Below, piece by piece: positions 32,186-41,005 of a DNA stretch of 64,000 nt. The DNA comes from Ideonella sp. GTDB taxonomy: Bacteria > Pseudomonadota > Gammaproteobacteria > Burkholderiales > Burkholderiaceae_C. The position numbers and the translations under genes are program-made. Each line of letters opens with the position of its first letter. Within the stretch, counting starts at the first letter, position 1. The stretch spans positions 87,202 through 151,201 of the forward strand of contig NZ_JADJDO010000016.1 in assembly GCF_016702655.1 (NCBI RefSeq), given 5' to 3'. Under the pieces are notes generated by a model. It ran no database searches. It was not told the DNA's origin and saw nothing but the letters and a program-made list of their open reading frames with translations.

Positions 32186-33370
32186 TCAGTGTCGCGCGCC
32201 ACCCAACGCCATCAGCCGCACCGACGCGGCGGCGGCGATGGCCGACAGGCCCAGGCAGCCCCATTGCACCGGCGCGTAGCTGCCGGTCGCGTCGAACACC
32301 GCACCCGCGACGACCGGCCCGAGCAGATTGCCCGCTGCGGCGCCGGTGTAGAGCGTACCGAGAATGCTCGCGACCGCGCGTGCGCCGAACAGGTCCATGC
32401 ACAGCGCCGGCAGCATCGACACGATGCCGCCATAGCTGAGGCCGAACCAGAGCGCGAAGACCGCGAGCGCCGCGTAGCCGCCGGCCACCTGCCAGAGCAG
32501 GTAGGCGGCGCCCATCGAGACCTGCGCGAGCACGAGCGTGAGCGTGCGGCCGATGCGGTCGGCCAGGGCACCGATCGCGAAGCGCCCGACCAGGCTGCCG
32601 ATGCCGATCAGGCCCACGAGGCCGACCGCGCTCGCCGCATCGACACCGAGGTCGCGCGCCGACGCAGACACGTGGGCGAAGGGAATGAACATGCTCGGGC
32701 TCGCGGCGAAGCAGGCCAGGTACAGCCACCAGAAACGCCGGTCGCGCAGCGCCTCGGCAAGGCTCGCACCGGACGGGCCGCCGCGCGCCGACGCGACCGC
32801 CGCCGGCGCGCGCTTGAGCAGCAGCGTCGCAGCGAGGCCGACGAGCAGCACGGCGACGGCAAGGGCGCGCAGCGCACCGCGCCACTGCCATTCGGCAATC
32901 GCCCACGCGGCCAGCAGCGGCAGCAGCAGCGTTCCGGCGCCGATGCCGCTGCTCGCGATGCCGGCGGCAAGGCCGCGACGCTGCGTGAACCAGGGCTGCA
33001 CGCAGGCCATCGCCGGCGTGTAGACGAGCGCGATGCCGATCCCGATGCCCACGCCGTAGGCGGCGTAGATCGCGGCCATCGAGCCGGCCTGGCTTGCACC
33101 GGCCAGGCCTGCCGCGATGCACACCATTCCGGCCGAGCAGACGCGGCGCGGCCCGAACCGGTCGGCCAGCATGCCGCCGCCGGCGCCGAGCACGAAGTAG
33201 ACGAGCCCGGAGAGGCCGAACACGAGCGATACGTCGGCGCGATCGGCGTCGAACTCGTGCGCGAACGACGCGAAGAAGGCGGCGAACGAATACGAAACGC
33301 CGAAGATCAGCGCCAGGCTCGCGAACACGGCCCAGACGATGACCCACGCGTAGCTCGGTTCTTGCTGCAT
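32186..33370 (-). CDS. MFS transporter, oxalate/formate antiporter-like
   Basis: 394 residues with 12 predicted helices, from ATG 33370 (MQQEPSYAWVIVWAVFASLA). Family features: GGMLADRFGPRR between helices 2 and 3, and GRFAIGALADRIGRT in the matching loop of the second half; SYGGIVSMLPALCMDLFG is typical of OFA/monocarboxylate-type carriers. It probably moves an organic acid. It lies inside the array of secreted proteins on the opposite strand, with no obvious partner gene. Confidence 0.9.
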   Translation of the reverse strand: MQQEPSYAWVIVWAVFASLALIFGVSYSFAAFFASFAHEFDADRADVSLVFGLSGLVYFVLGAGGGMLADRFGPRRVCSAGMVCIAAGLAGASQAGSMAAIYAAYGVGIGIGIALVYTPAMACVQPWFTQRRGLAAGIASSGIGAGTLLLPLLAAWAIAEWQWRGALRALAVAVLLVGLAATLLLKRAPAAVASARGGPSGASLAEALRDRRFWWLYLACFAASPSMFIPFAHVSASARDLGVDAASAVGLVGLIGIGSLVGRFAIGALADRIGRTLTLVLAQVSMGAAYLLWQVAGGYAALAVFALWFGLSYGGIVSMLPALCMDLFGARAVASILGTLYTGAAAGNLLGPVVAGAVFDATGSYAPVQWGCLGLSAIAAAASVRLMALGGARH

Positions 33371-33563
33371 GGCCGGCGCAGTGTAGCGAGGGCAGGGTTC
33401 GCTTCGGATTGCGAGATCGCGCCCCCGATCGGAGGGTGCCGCGCCTGGAGCGCGGGCTTGGAGCGCGCCCTGCAGCGGCGCAGAATGCCGGAACGCTGCG
33501 GCGGAGTTGCTGCCGATGCGCACGCGCTGCGTCCTTGAACCACCCCTGCACAGGAGGCCCGAA

Positions 33564-34541
33564 ATGGCATCACTCCCGACCCGCCTCGCCCAACTCGCCG
33601 CAGGCCTGCCGCTGCTCGCTTGCGCAGCGGCCTTTGCCCAATCTGGCGCGCCCGCCGACCCGCTCGAGCACATTGCGCCGCACGAGCGCATGGCCTACCT
33701 GCAGCAGTTGATCGCCCGCCAGCAGGCCGCGCGCGTGCACGCCGAAGCCGCTGCCGACACTACCGGCCCGGTGCTGACCGCCTTCAGCGCGGGCACGACG
33801 CTCAACATCAGCAAGGCCGAGGCGCCGTTCAAGATCAAGGTCAAGGCAACCGACGACAAGTCGGGTGTGGCGGGGACCTACTTCTACGCGACCGGGCCGA
33901 GCGGCCAATCGATCAATGCCTATGCCTACGCCGGATATCCGGCAAAGTCGGTCAGCGTCACCGGCGGCTTCAACAGCCCGAACCGGATGCTCGAACCGGG
34001 GGCATGGAAGTTCAAGTACGGCTATGGCTACGACCTCGCGGGCAACTACAGCCTGTTCGACGAAGCGACGCTCGACGCGCTCGGCAACACGACGTTTACC
34101 GTCGTCAACAGCTCGGGTTACGACCTGGTCAAGCCGCTATTGGTCAGCGGCGAAGTCCTGACGCCGACCGTGTCGCTCGCGGCGATTGTCCCTGGGACGA
34201 CCGACATGCACCGTTACGTGGGCGCCAAGGTCACGGCGAGCGACGCCGGCAACACTGCGCTGGCGGGAGTGAGATCGGTCGACCTCAATTTCTGCAAGGT
34301 CGCCAACCCGGGCAAGTGCATCTACCTGTACGGGAATGTCTATGCCAATGGTCAGGCCTCGGTGACATTGACGACGGGCCACCAGCTCTCTGCAGACAGC
34401 GTCACCGGCACCTTCGAACTCGCTTATGCCACCATCTACGACCACGCGAACAACTACACGCAGCTCACCGGCAGCAAGTTCGGCGGCATCACCGACTTCG
34501 GGCTGATCTTCCCGACGACCTCGATCAAGATCGAGCCCTGA
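33564..34541 (+). CDS. Secreted protein of a locally triplicated family, copy C
   Basis: 325 residues from ATG 33564, eight bases after AGGAGG. Signal peptide LAQLAAGLPLLACAAAFAQ. It is close to copy A: HIAPHERMAYLQQLIARQQA, FKIKVKATDDKSGVAGTYFY, TGPSGQSI, MLEPGAWKFKYGYGYD, LDALGNTTFTVVNSSGYD, the Cys pair NFCKVANPGKCIYLYG and FGGITDFGLIFPTT. No known domain identified. Upstream it shares with copy A a short promoter-like segment (GCGCANAATGC at about 33477-33487 and 29216-29226). Confidence 0.85.
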   Translation: MASLPTRLAQLAAGLPLLACAAAFAQSGAPADPLEHIAPHERMAYLQQLIARQQAARVHAEAAADTTGPVLTAFSAGTTLNISKAEAPFKIKVKATDDKSGVAGTYFYATGPSGQSINAYAYAGYPAKSVSVTGGFNSPNRMLEPGAWKFKYGYGYDLAGNYSLFDEATLDALGNTTFTVVNSSGYDLVKPLLVSGEVLTPTVSLAAIVPGTTDMHRYVGAKVTASDAGNTALAGVRSVDLNFCKVANPGKCIYLYGNVYANGQASVTLTTGHQLSADSVTGTFELAYATIYDHANNYTQLTGSKFGGITDFGLIFPTTSIKIEP

Positions 34542-34682
34542 GGTCGGCCGCGCACTCGTCGCGCTTCCGGGGAAGTCCCGGGAACCTCACGGCGGCGTCG
34601 GCCGGCGGATCGGCCGATGGATCGGCTTGGTGCCGATGCGCGGCCCGACCGAGAATCGGCTCGCGTCACCGGAGCCCGTCCC

Positions 34683-35336
34683 ATGCATTTCACGCTGCAC
34701 TACTACCCCGGCAATGCGAGCCTGATCCCGCACCTGCTGCTCGAAGAACTCGGCGCGCCTTTCGAGCTCGCCCTCGTCGACCGCGCGAACCAGGCGCACA
34801 AGTCGCCCGCGTACCTGAAGCTCAATCCGAACGGGCTGATCCCGGTGCTCGTGGAGCAGGGCCCGGACGGCGAACTCGTGCTCTATGAAACCGCGGCCAT
34901 CTGCCTGCACCTGCTCGACCGCCATCCGCAGCGCGGCCTTGCACCCGAGCATGGGACAGCCGCGCGCGCCCACTTCGACAAATGGCTGATCTGGCTCACC
35001 AACACCTTGCAGGCGGCGCTGCTCATCTACTTCTACCCGGATCGCTGGGCCGACGACGCGAGCGCGGTCGCGCAGGTCAAGGCCCATGCCGAGGCGAAGA
35101 TCGGCGTCATGCTCGACCAGCTCGACGCCGAGCTCGCGCGCGGCGGGCCGTGGCTGCTCGGTGATGCTTTCAGCGCCGTCGACCTGTACGCGCTGGTGCT
35201 GTGCCGCTGGACGCGCGCCATGGCGCGCCCCGCGCGCACGCGGCCCCACCTTGGCCCGTGGCTGCAGCGCCTGCTCGCGCGGCCGGCGGTGCAGCGTGTG
35301 TTCGCGCGCGAGGGCCTGGCTGCGCCGCTCGTCTGA
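34683..35336 (+). CDS. Glutathione S-transferase family protein
   Basis: 217 residues from ATG 34683. N-terminal thioredoxin-like half begins MHFTLHYYPGNASLIPHLLL with NAS near the catalytic position, then NPNGLIPVLVE and YETAAICLHLLDRHP, the glutathione-binding motifs. The C-terminal helical half has the capping motif FSAVDLYALVLCRW. Cytosolic conjugation or reduction using glutathione. Stand-alone gene. Confidence 0.93.
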   Translation: MHFTLHYYPGNASLIPHLLLEELGAPFELALVDRANQAHKSPAYLKLNPNGLIPVLVEQGPDGELVLYETAAICLHLLDRHPQRGLAPEHGTAARAHFDKWLIWLTNTLQAALLIYFYPDRWADDASAVAQVKAHAEAKIGVMLDQLDAELARGGPWLLGDAFSAVDLYALVLCRWTRAMARPARTRPHLGPWLQRLLARPAVQRVFAREGLAAPLV

Positions 35337-35353
35337 CGCGTCGCGTTGCGGCG

Positions 35354-36052
35354 CTACTGCCCGGCGTGTGCCGCCAGCCAGCGCGCCAGGGCCGCGTTGA
35401 CCTCGGCCGGCCGCTCCATCGTCAGCATGTGGCCGCAGCGCTCGACGACCTGCAGCTCGGCGCCGGGCACGCCGGCCGCGATCTCGCGCGAATGTTCGAG
35501 CGGCGTCACCTGGTCGGCGTCGCCGCACAGCACCAGCGTGGGGCAGGCGATCGTTGGCAGCAGCGGCCGGCTGTCGGGCCGCGCGGCGACGGCGATGTTC
35601 TGGCGCACGAGCTGATCCGCCCCGGCGCGGCGCAGCATCGCCACATAGGCCTGCGTCAGCTCGCGCTCGACAAGGCGTTCGGCGTGGAACGAGAACGGCA
35701 CGTTCATCGCGATCATCTCGTCGTAGCGCCCGCTGTCGATCATCGCGAACGCATTCGCGCGCAGCGCCGCGATCTCGGGCGTGTCGGGCCGCGCCGAGCT
35801 GCCCAGCAGCGCCAGCCCGCGCACGCGCGCCGGTGCCTGGCGCACGCACTCGAGGGCGATCATGCCGCCCATCGACGCGCCGCACAGCACGAGCTCGCCG
35901 GGGTGTTCGGCAAGCAGCCCGGCGGCCATGGCCGGCAGGGTGTCGAAGCGGAAGTGCACATCGGTCACCTGCGCCGCGCTGAATGCCGCGCATTGCGCGG
36001 CCCACGTCGATGCGTCGGCGGCGAGGCCGGGGATGAGGACGAGGTGAGGCAT
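35354..36052 (-). CDS. Alpha/beta hydrolase
   Basis: 232 residues from ATG 36052. MPHLVLIPGLAADASTWAAQ opens the fold, the nucleophile elbow is LCGASMGGMIAL, the acid is likely in LVLCGDADQVTPLEHS, and the catalytic His in VERCGHMLTMERP. Related to the MenH/BioH-like esterase group; substrate unknown. A 13-base palindrome touches the start codon on its upstream side. Confidence 0.92.
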   Translation of the reverse strand: MPHLVLIPGLAADASTWAAQCAAFSAAQVTDVHFRFDTLPAMAAGLLAEHPGELVLCGASMGGMIALECVRQAPARVRGLALLGSSARPDTPEIAALRANAFAMIDSGRYDEMIAMNVPFSFHAERLVERELTQAYVAMLRRAGADQLVRQNIAVAARPDSRPLLPTIACPTLVLCGDADQVTPLEHSREIAAGVPGAELQVVERCGHMLTMERPAEVNAALARWLAAHAGQ

Positions 36053-36085
36053 GACAATGATTGTCGCTCCGCGTTCCACGACAAT
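36053..36085. promoter_or_regulatory. Palindrome at the start of the hydrolase gene
   Basis: GACAATGATTGTC (36053-36065) is a perfect 13-base palindrome abutting the ATG of the leftward hydrolase. ATTGTCG of this palindrome also pairs with CGACAAT at 36079-36085, giving three half-sites in 33 bases in the gap shared with the rightward phosphatase gene. It may be an operator for one or both genes. Confidence 0.4.
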
Positions 36086-36155
36086 CGAAGCAACGACAGC
36101 TTCCCAGGCAGGTCGCTTCGCGCCCGCGCTGCCCACCCGAGGGGGCGCAGTCCGA

Positions 36156-36171
36156 CTTGGGGCGGCCCGGC
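36156..36171 (+). repeat. Second copy of the 16-base intergenic repeat
   Basis: Exact match to 10878-10893 (CTTGGGGCGGCCCGGC), again in a short gap, 13 bases before the next gene. Confidence 0.4.
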
Positions 36172-36183
36172 ACCGGACTGAAG

Positions 36184-36801
36184 ATGACCGAACTGATCCT
36201 GATCCGCCACGGCGAGACCGACTGGAACGTGCAGGGGCGCTTCCAGGGCCAGATCGACGTGCCGCTCAACGCGATGGGCCTGCGCCAGGCAGCGCTGATG
36301 GCCGAGCGCATGGCGCGCGAGCGCGTGGACGTGTTCTATTGCAGCGACCTGCTGCGCACGCGCCAGACGGCCGCGCCCGCGGCGGCAAGGCTCGCCCTCG
36401 GCGCGGTGCCCGACGCCGCCTTGCGCGAGCAGCACTTCGGCGTCCTCGAGGGCCTGAGCTTCGATGAAGTCAAGGCGCGCCATCCCGACGAACTCGCGGC
36501 CTGGCTGCGCCACGACCCTGATTACGCGCTGCCAGGCGGCGAGAGCGTACGCAGCTTCCATGCGCGCGTGCTAGCCGCGGTGCGCGTGCTTGCCGCGCAG
36601 CACGCAGGCCTGCGCCTGGCCATCGTCACGCATGGCGGTGTGCTCGACATGATCTATCGCACCGTGCATGCGCTGCCGCTCGTCGGCCCGCGTACCTGCC
36701 CGATACCGAACGCAGGGCTGAACCGCCTGCGCCTGCGCAGCGACGCGCTCGAGATCGTGAGCTGGGCAGACGACGCGCACCTGGCGCCGCTGATGCGTTG
36801 A
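36184..36801 (+). CDS. Histidine phosphatase family protein (phosphoglycerate mutase-like)
   Basis: 205 residues from ATG 36184. The phosphohistidine motif LIRHGETDWNVQGRFQG opens the protein, followed by YCSDLLRTRQTAAP, LREQHFGVLEGLSFDEV and the second catalytic His in LRLAIVTHGGVLDMIYR. Small enzymes of this branch are usually phosphatases acting on sugar phosphates or cofactors rather than true mutases. Followed after 10 bases by the DUF488 gene. Confidence 0.93.
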   Translation: MTELILIRHGETDWNVQGRFQGQIDVPLNAMGLRQAALMAERMARERVDVFYCSDLLRTRQTAAPAAARLALGAVPDAALREQHFGVLEGLSFDEVKARHPDELAAWLRHDPDYALPGGESVRSFHARVLAAVRVLAAQHAGLRLAIVTHGGVLDMIYRTVHALPLVGPRTCPIPNAGLNRLRLRSDALEIVSWADDAHLAPLMR

Positions 36802-36811
36802 AGGAGCGAGC

Positions 36812-37201
36812 ATGCCCATCCGAATCGTCAGACTCGGCACCCCGCGCATGCCCGGCGAGGGGCCTCGCATCGGCACCGTTCGGCGCCCGCCGCGCGGCGT
36901 GCCGAAGGGCGAGTTCGCGAGCCGCGACTTCTACGACGTCTGGTACCCCCTCCTCGCGCCGAGCGCCGAGACGATGAAGCTCGGCCAGCAGGCGGCCGAT
37001 GACGCGCACTGGGCCGCGTTCGCGAAGCGCTACCGCGCCGAGATGGCCGCGCCCGATGCGTCGCGCAGCCTCGACCTGCTCGCGGCGCTGTCGCAGCAAT
37101 CTAACTTCGCGCTCGGTTGCTATTGCGCCGATGAGTCGCGCTGCCACCGCTCGCTGCTGCGCCAGTTGCTGCAGGATCGCGGCGCGGCGCTGATCGGCTA
37201 G
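36812..37201 (+). CDS. DUF488 family protein
   Basis: 129 residues. The family pattern is clear: IGTVRRPPRGVPKGEFASRD, FYDVWYPLLAPSAETM, and the C-terminal Cys-rich LGCYCADESRCHRSLLRQLL. DUF488 proteins of the YeaO type are small single-domain proteins without assigned activity. ATG 36812 follows AAGGAGCGAGC. Likely co-transcribed with the upstream phosphatase. Confidence 0.9.
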   Translation: MPIRIVRLGTPRMPGEGPRIGTVRRPPRGVPKGEFASRDFYDVWYPLLAPSAETMKLGQQAADDAHWAAFAKRYRAEMAAPDASRSLDLLAALSQQSNFALGCYCADESRCHRSLLRQLLQDRGAALIG

Positions 37202-37301
37202 GCCGCGACGGCGCAGCGCGTTCGCCCGACCGGCGTCGATAGAGCCTGACCCATGCCCGCCACACCGACAACCCGGTATGTCGGGAGCGGCGACGTGCAC
37301 A

Positions 37302-38234
37302 TCACCCGTTGACGGGCTTCGGCTCGGCGCTGCGCGTCGCGAAGTGGATGCTGGGCAGGATCAGCGCCGCGCCGACCGCATGGAACCACTGTGGCGCCTC
37401 CCCGAGCAGCCACCAGGCGATGAGCGCGCCGTAGACCGGGCTCAGGTACATCACGACGCTGCTGCGCGTCGCGCCGAGTTCGCGCAGCATCAGCGCATAG
37501 GCCTGGTACGACAGGAAGCCCGGCACCACGCCGGCGAGCGCGACGAGCAGCAGCGCCCGCACCGACCAGGGCGGCTGCGCGAAGAGCGCCGCCTCGAGCA
37601 AGGTGAACGGCAGCAGCACGACGAGGCCGCCGGCCGTGATGCAGAACAGGCGCTGGCGCGCGCCGAGCGCCGACGGCCAGCGCTGCTGCAGCACCGTGTA
37701 GCCGGTCCACGAGACCGCCGCGGCGACGATCCACAGGTCGCCGGCGACGAACTGCGCCTGCATCAGGTGCGCCGGCTGGCCGCGCGAGATTACGAACAGC
37801 ACGCCGGCCAGCGCGAGCGCCATCGCGAGCTGTTGCCGGCGCGAGGTCGATTCGCCGAGCAGGCGCCGGCTCGCGATCGCGATCGCGACCGGCGTCACGG
37901 CGTAGATGAGCCCGATGTTGACCGCCGTCGTGGTCTGCGCGGCGATGTAGACGAAGGCGCCGCAGATCCACATCCCGAGCGCGCCCAGCGTCACCATGTG
38001 GCGCCATTCGCTCCGCCACGCGCGCGCGACCGCGCGCCGCTCGGGCCAGACCCAGGGCAGCATCAGCGCGAGCGCGAGCGCCCAGCGGCCGCTGGCGAGC
38101 ATGTGCGGCGCGATCACGCCGTCGGCGGCGCGCGCGATGACGAAGTTCGACGACCACATCGCCGGTGTCACCCACAGCAGCACCTGCGCCAGCAGGTGGG
38201 GCGAGATCGCGGCAGGGCGTCGGTGGGTCGGCAT
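37302..38234 (-). CDS. EamA/DMT family transporter
   Basis: 310 residues, ten predicted helices in two EamA repeats: LLWVTPAMWSSNFVIARAAD and DLWIVAAAVSWTGYTVLQQR open each repeat. The final repeat has SSVVMYLSPVYGALIAWWLL. Drug/metabolite exporter, substrate unknown. ATG 38234; it starts 31 bases after the TPR gene and so may be the last gene of the long leftward operon. Confidence 0.92.
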   Translation of the reverse strand: MPTHRRPAAISPHLLAQVLLWVTPAMWSSNFVIARAADGVIAPHMLASGRWALALALMLPWVWPERRAVARAWRSEWRHMVTLGALGMWICGAFVYIAAQTTTAVNIGLIYAVTPVAIAIASRRLLGESTSRRQQLAMALALAGVLFVISRGQPAHLMQAQFVAGDLWIVAAAVSWTGYTVLQQRWPSALGARQRLFCITAGGLVVLLPFTLLEAALFAQPPWSVRALLLVALAGVVPGFLSYQAYALMLRELGATRSSVVMYLSPVYGALIAWWLLGEAPQWFHAVGAALILPSIHFATRSAEPKPVNG

Positions 38235-38265
38235 CGGCCCGACGATAGCGCGTGCCGGCGGCGCG

Positions 38266-39594
38266 TCAGCGCGCGGTCTCGGGGGGCAACTCCAGCAGCG
38301 CCACCAGCCGGCCGAGCCGACGCCGCAGCCGCACCGACTCGGGCGCCGCGTTGGCGCGCGGGCGCAACAGGTCGAACGCGCCGACCGGGTGCCCGGAGTG
38401 CGCCAGCGCGTCGATGAAGACCTGCTCGAACAGCTCGCGCTGCGCATGGCTGCCGCCGATCTCGAGCAGCCTCGGCAGCGCGATGCCGAGCTGATCGACC
38501 GCCGCTTCGTGCGCGCCGCGCGCGTGCGCGAGCAGGCCGCGACAGGCCGGCACGGCGACGCGCTGCCAGGCAGCGCGGGTGAGCTCGGGTGCGCGTTCGG
38601 CGTAGGCCTCGACATTGCGCAGCAGCGCGTCGGCCTCGGCCCGGCCGGCGCGCGCGAGGCCGTAGAGGTATTGCATGTCGAGGAAGGGCTGGACCTGATC
38701 GTGCGTGCGCGCGGCGAGGTAGGTGCCGAGGTCCTGCCAGCGATTGCCGACATCGACGCCGGCCATTTCGAGCCGCGCGAGCAGCGACACGGCGCCGATC
38801 TGGTCCTGCGAGTAGTCCTTGCAGACGCCCCAGACGTGGCCGTCGTAGAGCGCCAATGCCGCCTCGTCGTCGCCCTGCTCGATCGCGAACAGCGCCAGGT
38901 GCCACCAGTTGTGCGTCTCCATGAAGGAGTTCAGGCCGACCCAGCTCGCGCTCACGCCCTGCATGAACGCGCGCCCCTCGGCGATGCGGCCCTCGGTGAG
39001 CAGCACATGCGCGAGCGCGTGGTGCGCCCAGGGCTCGTCGGCCTGCATCGCGATCGCGCGCCGCGCCGCGGCCTCGGCGTCGCGCAGCAGATGGCATTGC
39101 TCGAAGGCGAAGGCCGTCATGCCGTGCAGGTAGGCGATGTCGGCCGCCGCGTCCTGCGCAACGAGTGCGATGCGCAGCATGCCGGGCGCGTCGCCGAGGT
39201 TGAAGAGCAGGTACTGCGCGAGCTTGAGTGCGGCCAGGTCGCGTGGGTGCTCGTTCACGACGCCCGCCAGCAGCGCAATCGCGCGCGCGATGTCGGCGTC
39301 GGCCCAGGCCTGCACCGCGGCCAGCCAGGCGCGTTCGCGCGCGCTGGCCGGCAGGCCGCTCGCCGCGGCGCGGGCCAGGAAGGGGCGTGCGTCCGCATAC
39401 CCCGAAGGCGCCTCGGCAAACAGGTGCAGCGCGGCGGCGAAGGTGTTGACGATCAGGCTCTCGTCGTGCGCGGCTGCTTCGAGGATGTTCACGACGCGCG
39501 CCTGGCAGGCGATGAAGCCGCCGACGAAGTCGTCCACCCGCGCGGCGCTCGCCGCGTCGGCGACATGGACCTCGTTGCCGAGCAGGTCCTGCAT
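38266..39594 (-). CDS. TPR-repeat protein (TTC38-like)
   Basis: 442 residues of helical repeats. The core HGMTAFAFEQCHLLRDAEAA, then AIAMQADEPWAHHALAHVLL and FMETHNWWHLALFAIEQGDD resemble the TTC38/alpha-helical family, with conserved HALAH and HNWWHLAL. It starts 4 bases after the amidase stop codon, so it is translated with it. Possibly a partner of the amidase; no enzyme motif seen. Confidence 0.88.
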   Translation of the reverse strand: MQDLLGNEVHVADAASAARVDDFVGGFIACQARVVNILEAAAHDESLIVNTFAAALHLFAEAPSGYADARPFLARAAASGLPASARERAWLAAVQAWADADIARAIALLAGVVNEHPRDLAALKLAQYLLFNLGDAPGMLRIALVAQDAAADIAYLHGMTAFAFEQCHLLRDAEAAARRAIAMQADEPWAHHALAHVLLTEGRIAEGRAFMQGVSASWVGLNSFMETHNWWHLALFAIEQGDDEAALALYDGHVWGVCKDYSQDQIGAVSLLARLEMAGVDVGNRWQDLGTYLAARTHDQVQPFLDMQYLYGLARAGRAEADALLRNVEAYAERAPELTRAAWQRVAVPACRGLLAHARGAHEAAVDQLGIALPRLLEIGGSHAQRELFEQVFIDALAHSGHPVGAFDLLRPRANAAPESVRLRRRLGRLVALLELPPETAR

Positions 39595-39597
39595 CGG

Positions 39598-40989
39598 TCA
39601 GGCCGGCGGCGCCGGCCAGGGCCGCTGCGGGCCGCGCATCTGCTCCCACGCGCGCGCGACCTGCAGCACGCCCAGGTCGTCGAAGCGCCGGCCGGCGATC
39701 TGCAGGCCGATCGGCAGGCCGGCGCGCGTGAAGCCGCAGGGCACCGAAGCCGCGGGCTGCTCGCTCATGTTGAACGGCAGCGTGAACTCGATATGCTCGA
39801 AGGGGCGCTTCGGGTCGTGGATCGGGCTCGCCCACTCGGCCTTGAAGGCCGGCACCGGCGCCGTCGGCGAGAGCACGAAGTCGAAGCGCCGCGTTGCCGC
39901 GACCGTGGCCTCGCGGATCGCCGCCATCTGTGAAAAGCCGCTAAACACCTCGGCGCCCGACAGCTCCCCGGCGGCAACGATCCACTCGCGGATGTAGGGC
40001 AGCACGCTGGCCTGGCGCGCCGGCGGCAGGGCCGAGAAGTCGAGCCAGAAACGCATGCGCCAGAAGGCGTCCAGGCCGTCGATCATCGCGCGCGTCGTGA
40101 ACGGCGCAAGCGGCTCGACGATCGCGCCCGCAGCCTCGAACGCGCGCGCCGCGGACTGCACTGCCGCCGCGGTCTCGGGCTCGACGGCAAGGCCCCAGCC
40201 GGCATCGATCCAGAGGCCGATGCGCAGCCCGCGCAGCGCTCGCTCCAACTGCGTCCAGCCTATCGCGGCCGGCGGCAGGCTCGTCGTGTCGCGAGCGTCG
40301 GGTGTAGAGAGCACCTGCATCATCAGCGCCGCGTCGGCGACGCTGCGCGTGATCGGGCCCGCGACGCGGCCGATGTAGGGGTAGGTGATCGGGACGCGGC
40401 CATTGCTCGGCTTCAGGCCGACCACGCCGCACCAGGTGGCCGGCAGGCGGATCGAGCCGCCGATGTCGGTGCCGATGTGCAGCGGCGCGTAGCCCGCCGC
40501 GGCACCGGCGCCCGCGCCCGAACTCGACCCGCCGGGGCCCTTGGACAGGTCCCACGGGTTGCGCGTCAGCGGATGAAAGCTCGACAACCCCGACGACAGC
40601 ATGCCGTAGTCGGGCATCGTCGTCTTGCCCAGCAGCACCGCGCCCGCCTCGCGCATGCGCGCCGCGGGCGGGCAGTCTTCGGCGGCGGGGACGAGCTGGG
40701 TCGCCGCGGTGCCGAGCGGCACCGGCACGCCGCGCGTGGCGAGGTTGTCCTTGATCATCGCGGGCACGCCGTCGAGCGCGCCCATCGGCGCACCGTGCAG
40801 CCAGCGCTGCTCCGACGCGCGCGCCATCGCGAGGGCGCCCTCGGGGTCGAGCGCGTAGGTTGCGCGCAGGTGCGGCTCCCAGCGCTCGATGTGCGCCAGC
40901 AGCGCGCGCGTCACCTCCAGCGGCGACAGCGCGCGGCAGGCGTAGCCCGCCAGCAGTTCGGTGGCGGACAGTTCGTGGAGCGCCGTCAT
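39598..40989 (-). CDS. Amidase (amidase signature family)
   Basis: 463 residues. The Ser-cisSer-Lys triad is complete: Lys80 (VPAMIKDN), Ser155 (GPGGSSSGAG) and Ser179 (GTDIGGSIRLPA), with the 75 and 24 residue spacing usual for this family. Sequence layout is that of stand-alone amidases, not GatA. It starts 16 bases after the binding-protein gene of the peptide transporter, so it probably hydrolyses an amide brought in by that system. Confidence 0.95.
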   Translation of the reverse strand: MTALHELSATELLAGYACRALSPLEVTRALLAHIERWEPHLRATYALDPEGALAMARASEQRWLHGAPMGALDGVPAMIKDNLATRGVPVPLGTAATQLVPAAEDCPPAARMREAGAVLLGKTTMPDYGMLSSGLSSFHPLTRNPWDLSKGPGGSSSGAGAGAAAGYAPLHIGTDIGGSIRLPATWCGVVGLKPSNGRVPITYPYIGRVAGPITRSVADAALMMQVLSTPDARDTTSLPPAAIGWTQLERALRGLRIGLWIDAGWGLAVEPETAAAVQSAARAFEAAGAIVEPLAPFTTRAMIDGLDAFWRMRFWLDFSALPPARQASVLPYIREWIVAAGELSGAEVFSGFSQMAAIREATVAATRRFDFVLSPTAPVPAFKAEWASPIHDPKRPFEHIEFTLPFNMSEQPAASVPCGFTRAGLPIGLQIAGRRFDDLGVLQVARAWEQMRGPQRPWPAPPA

Positions 40990-41005
40990 GCTCGGCCGGC
41001 GCGGC

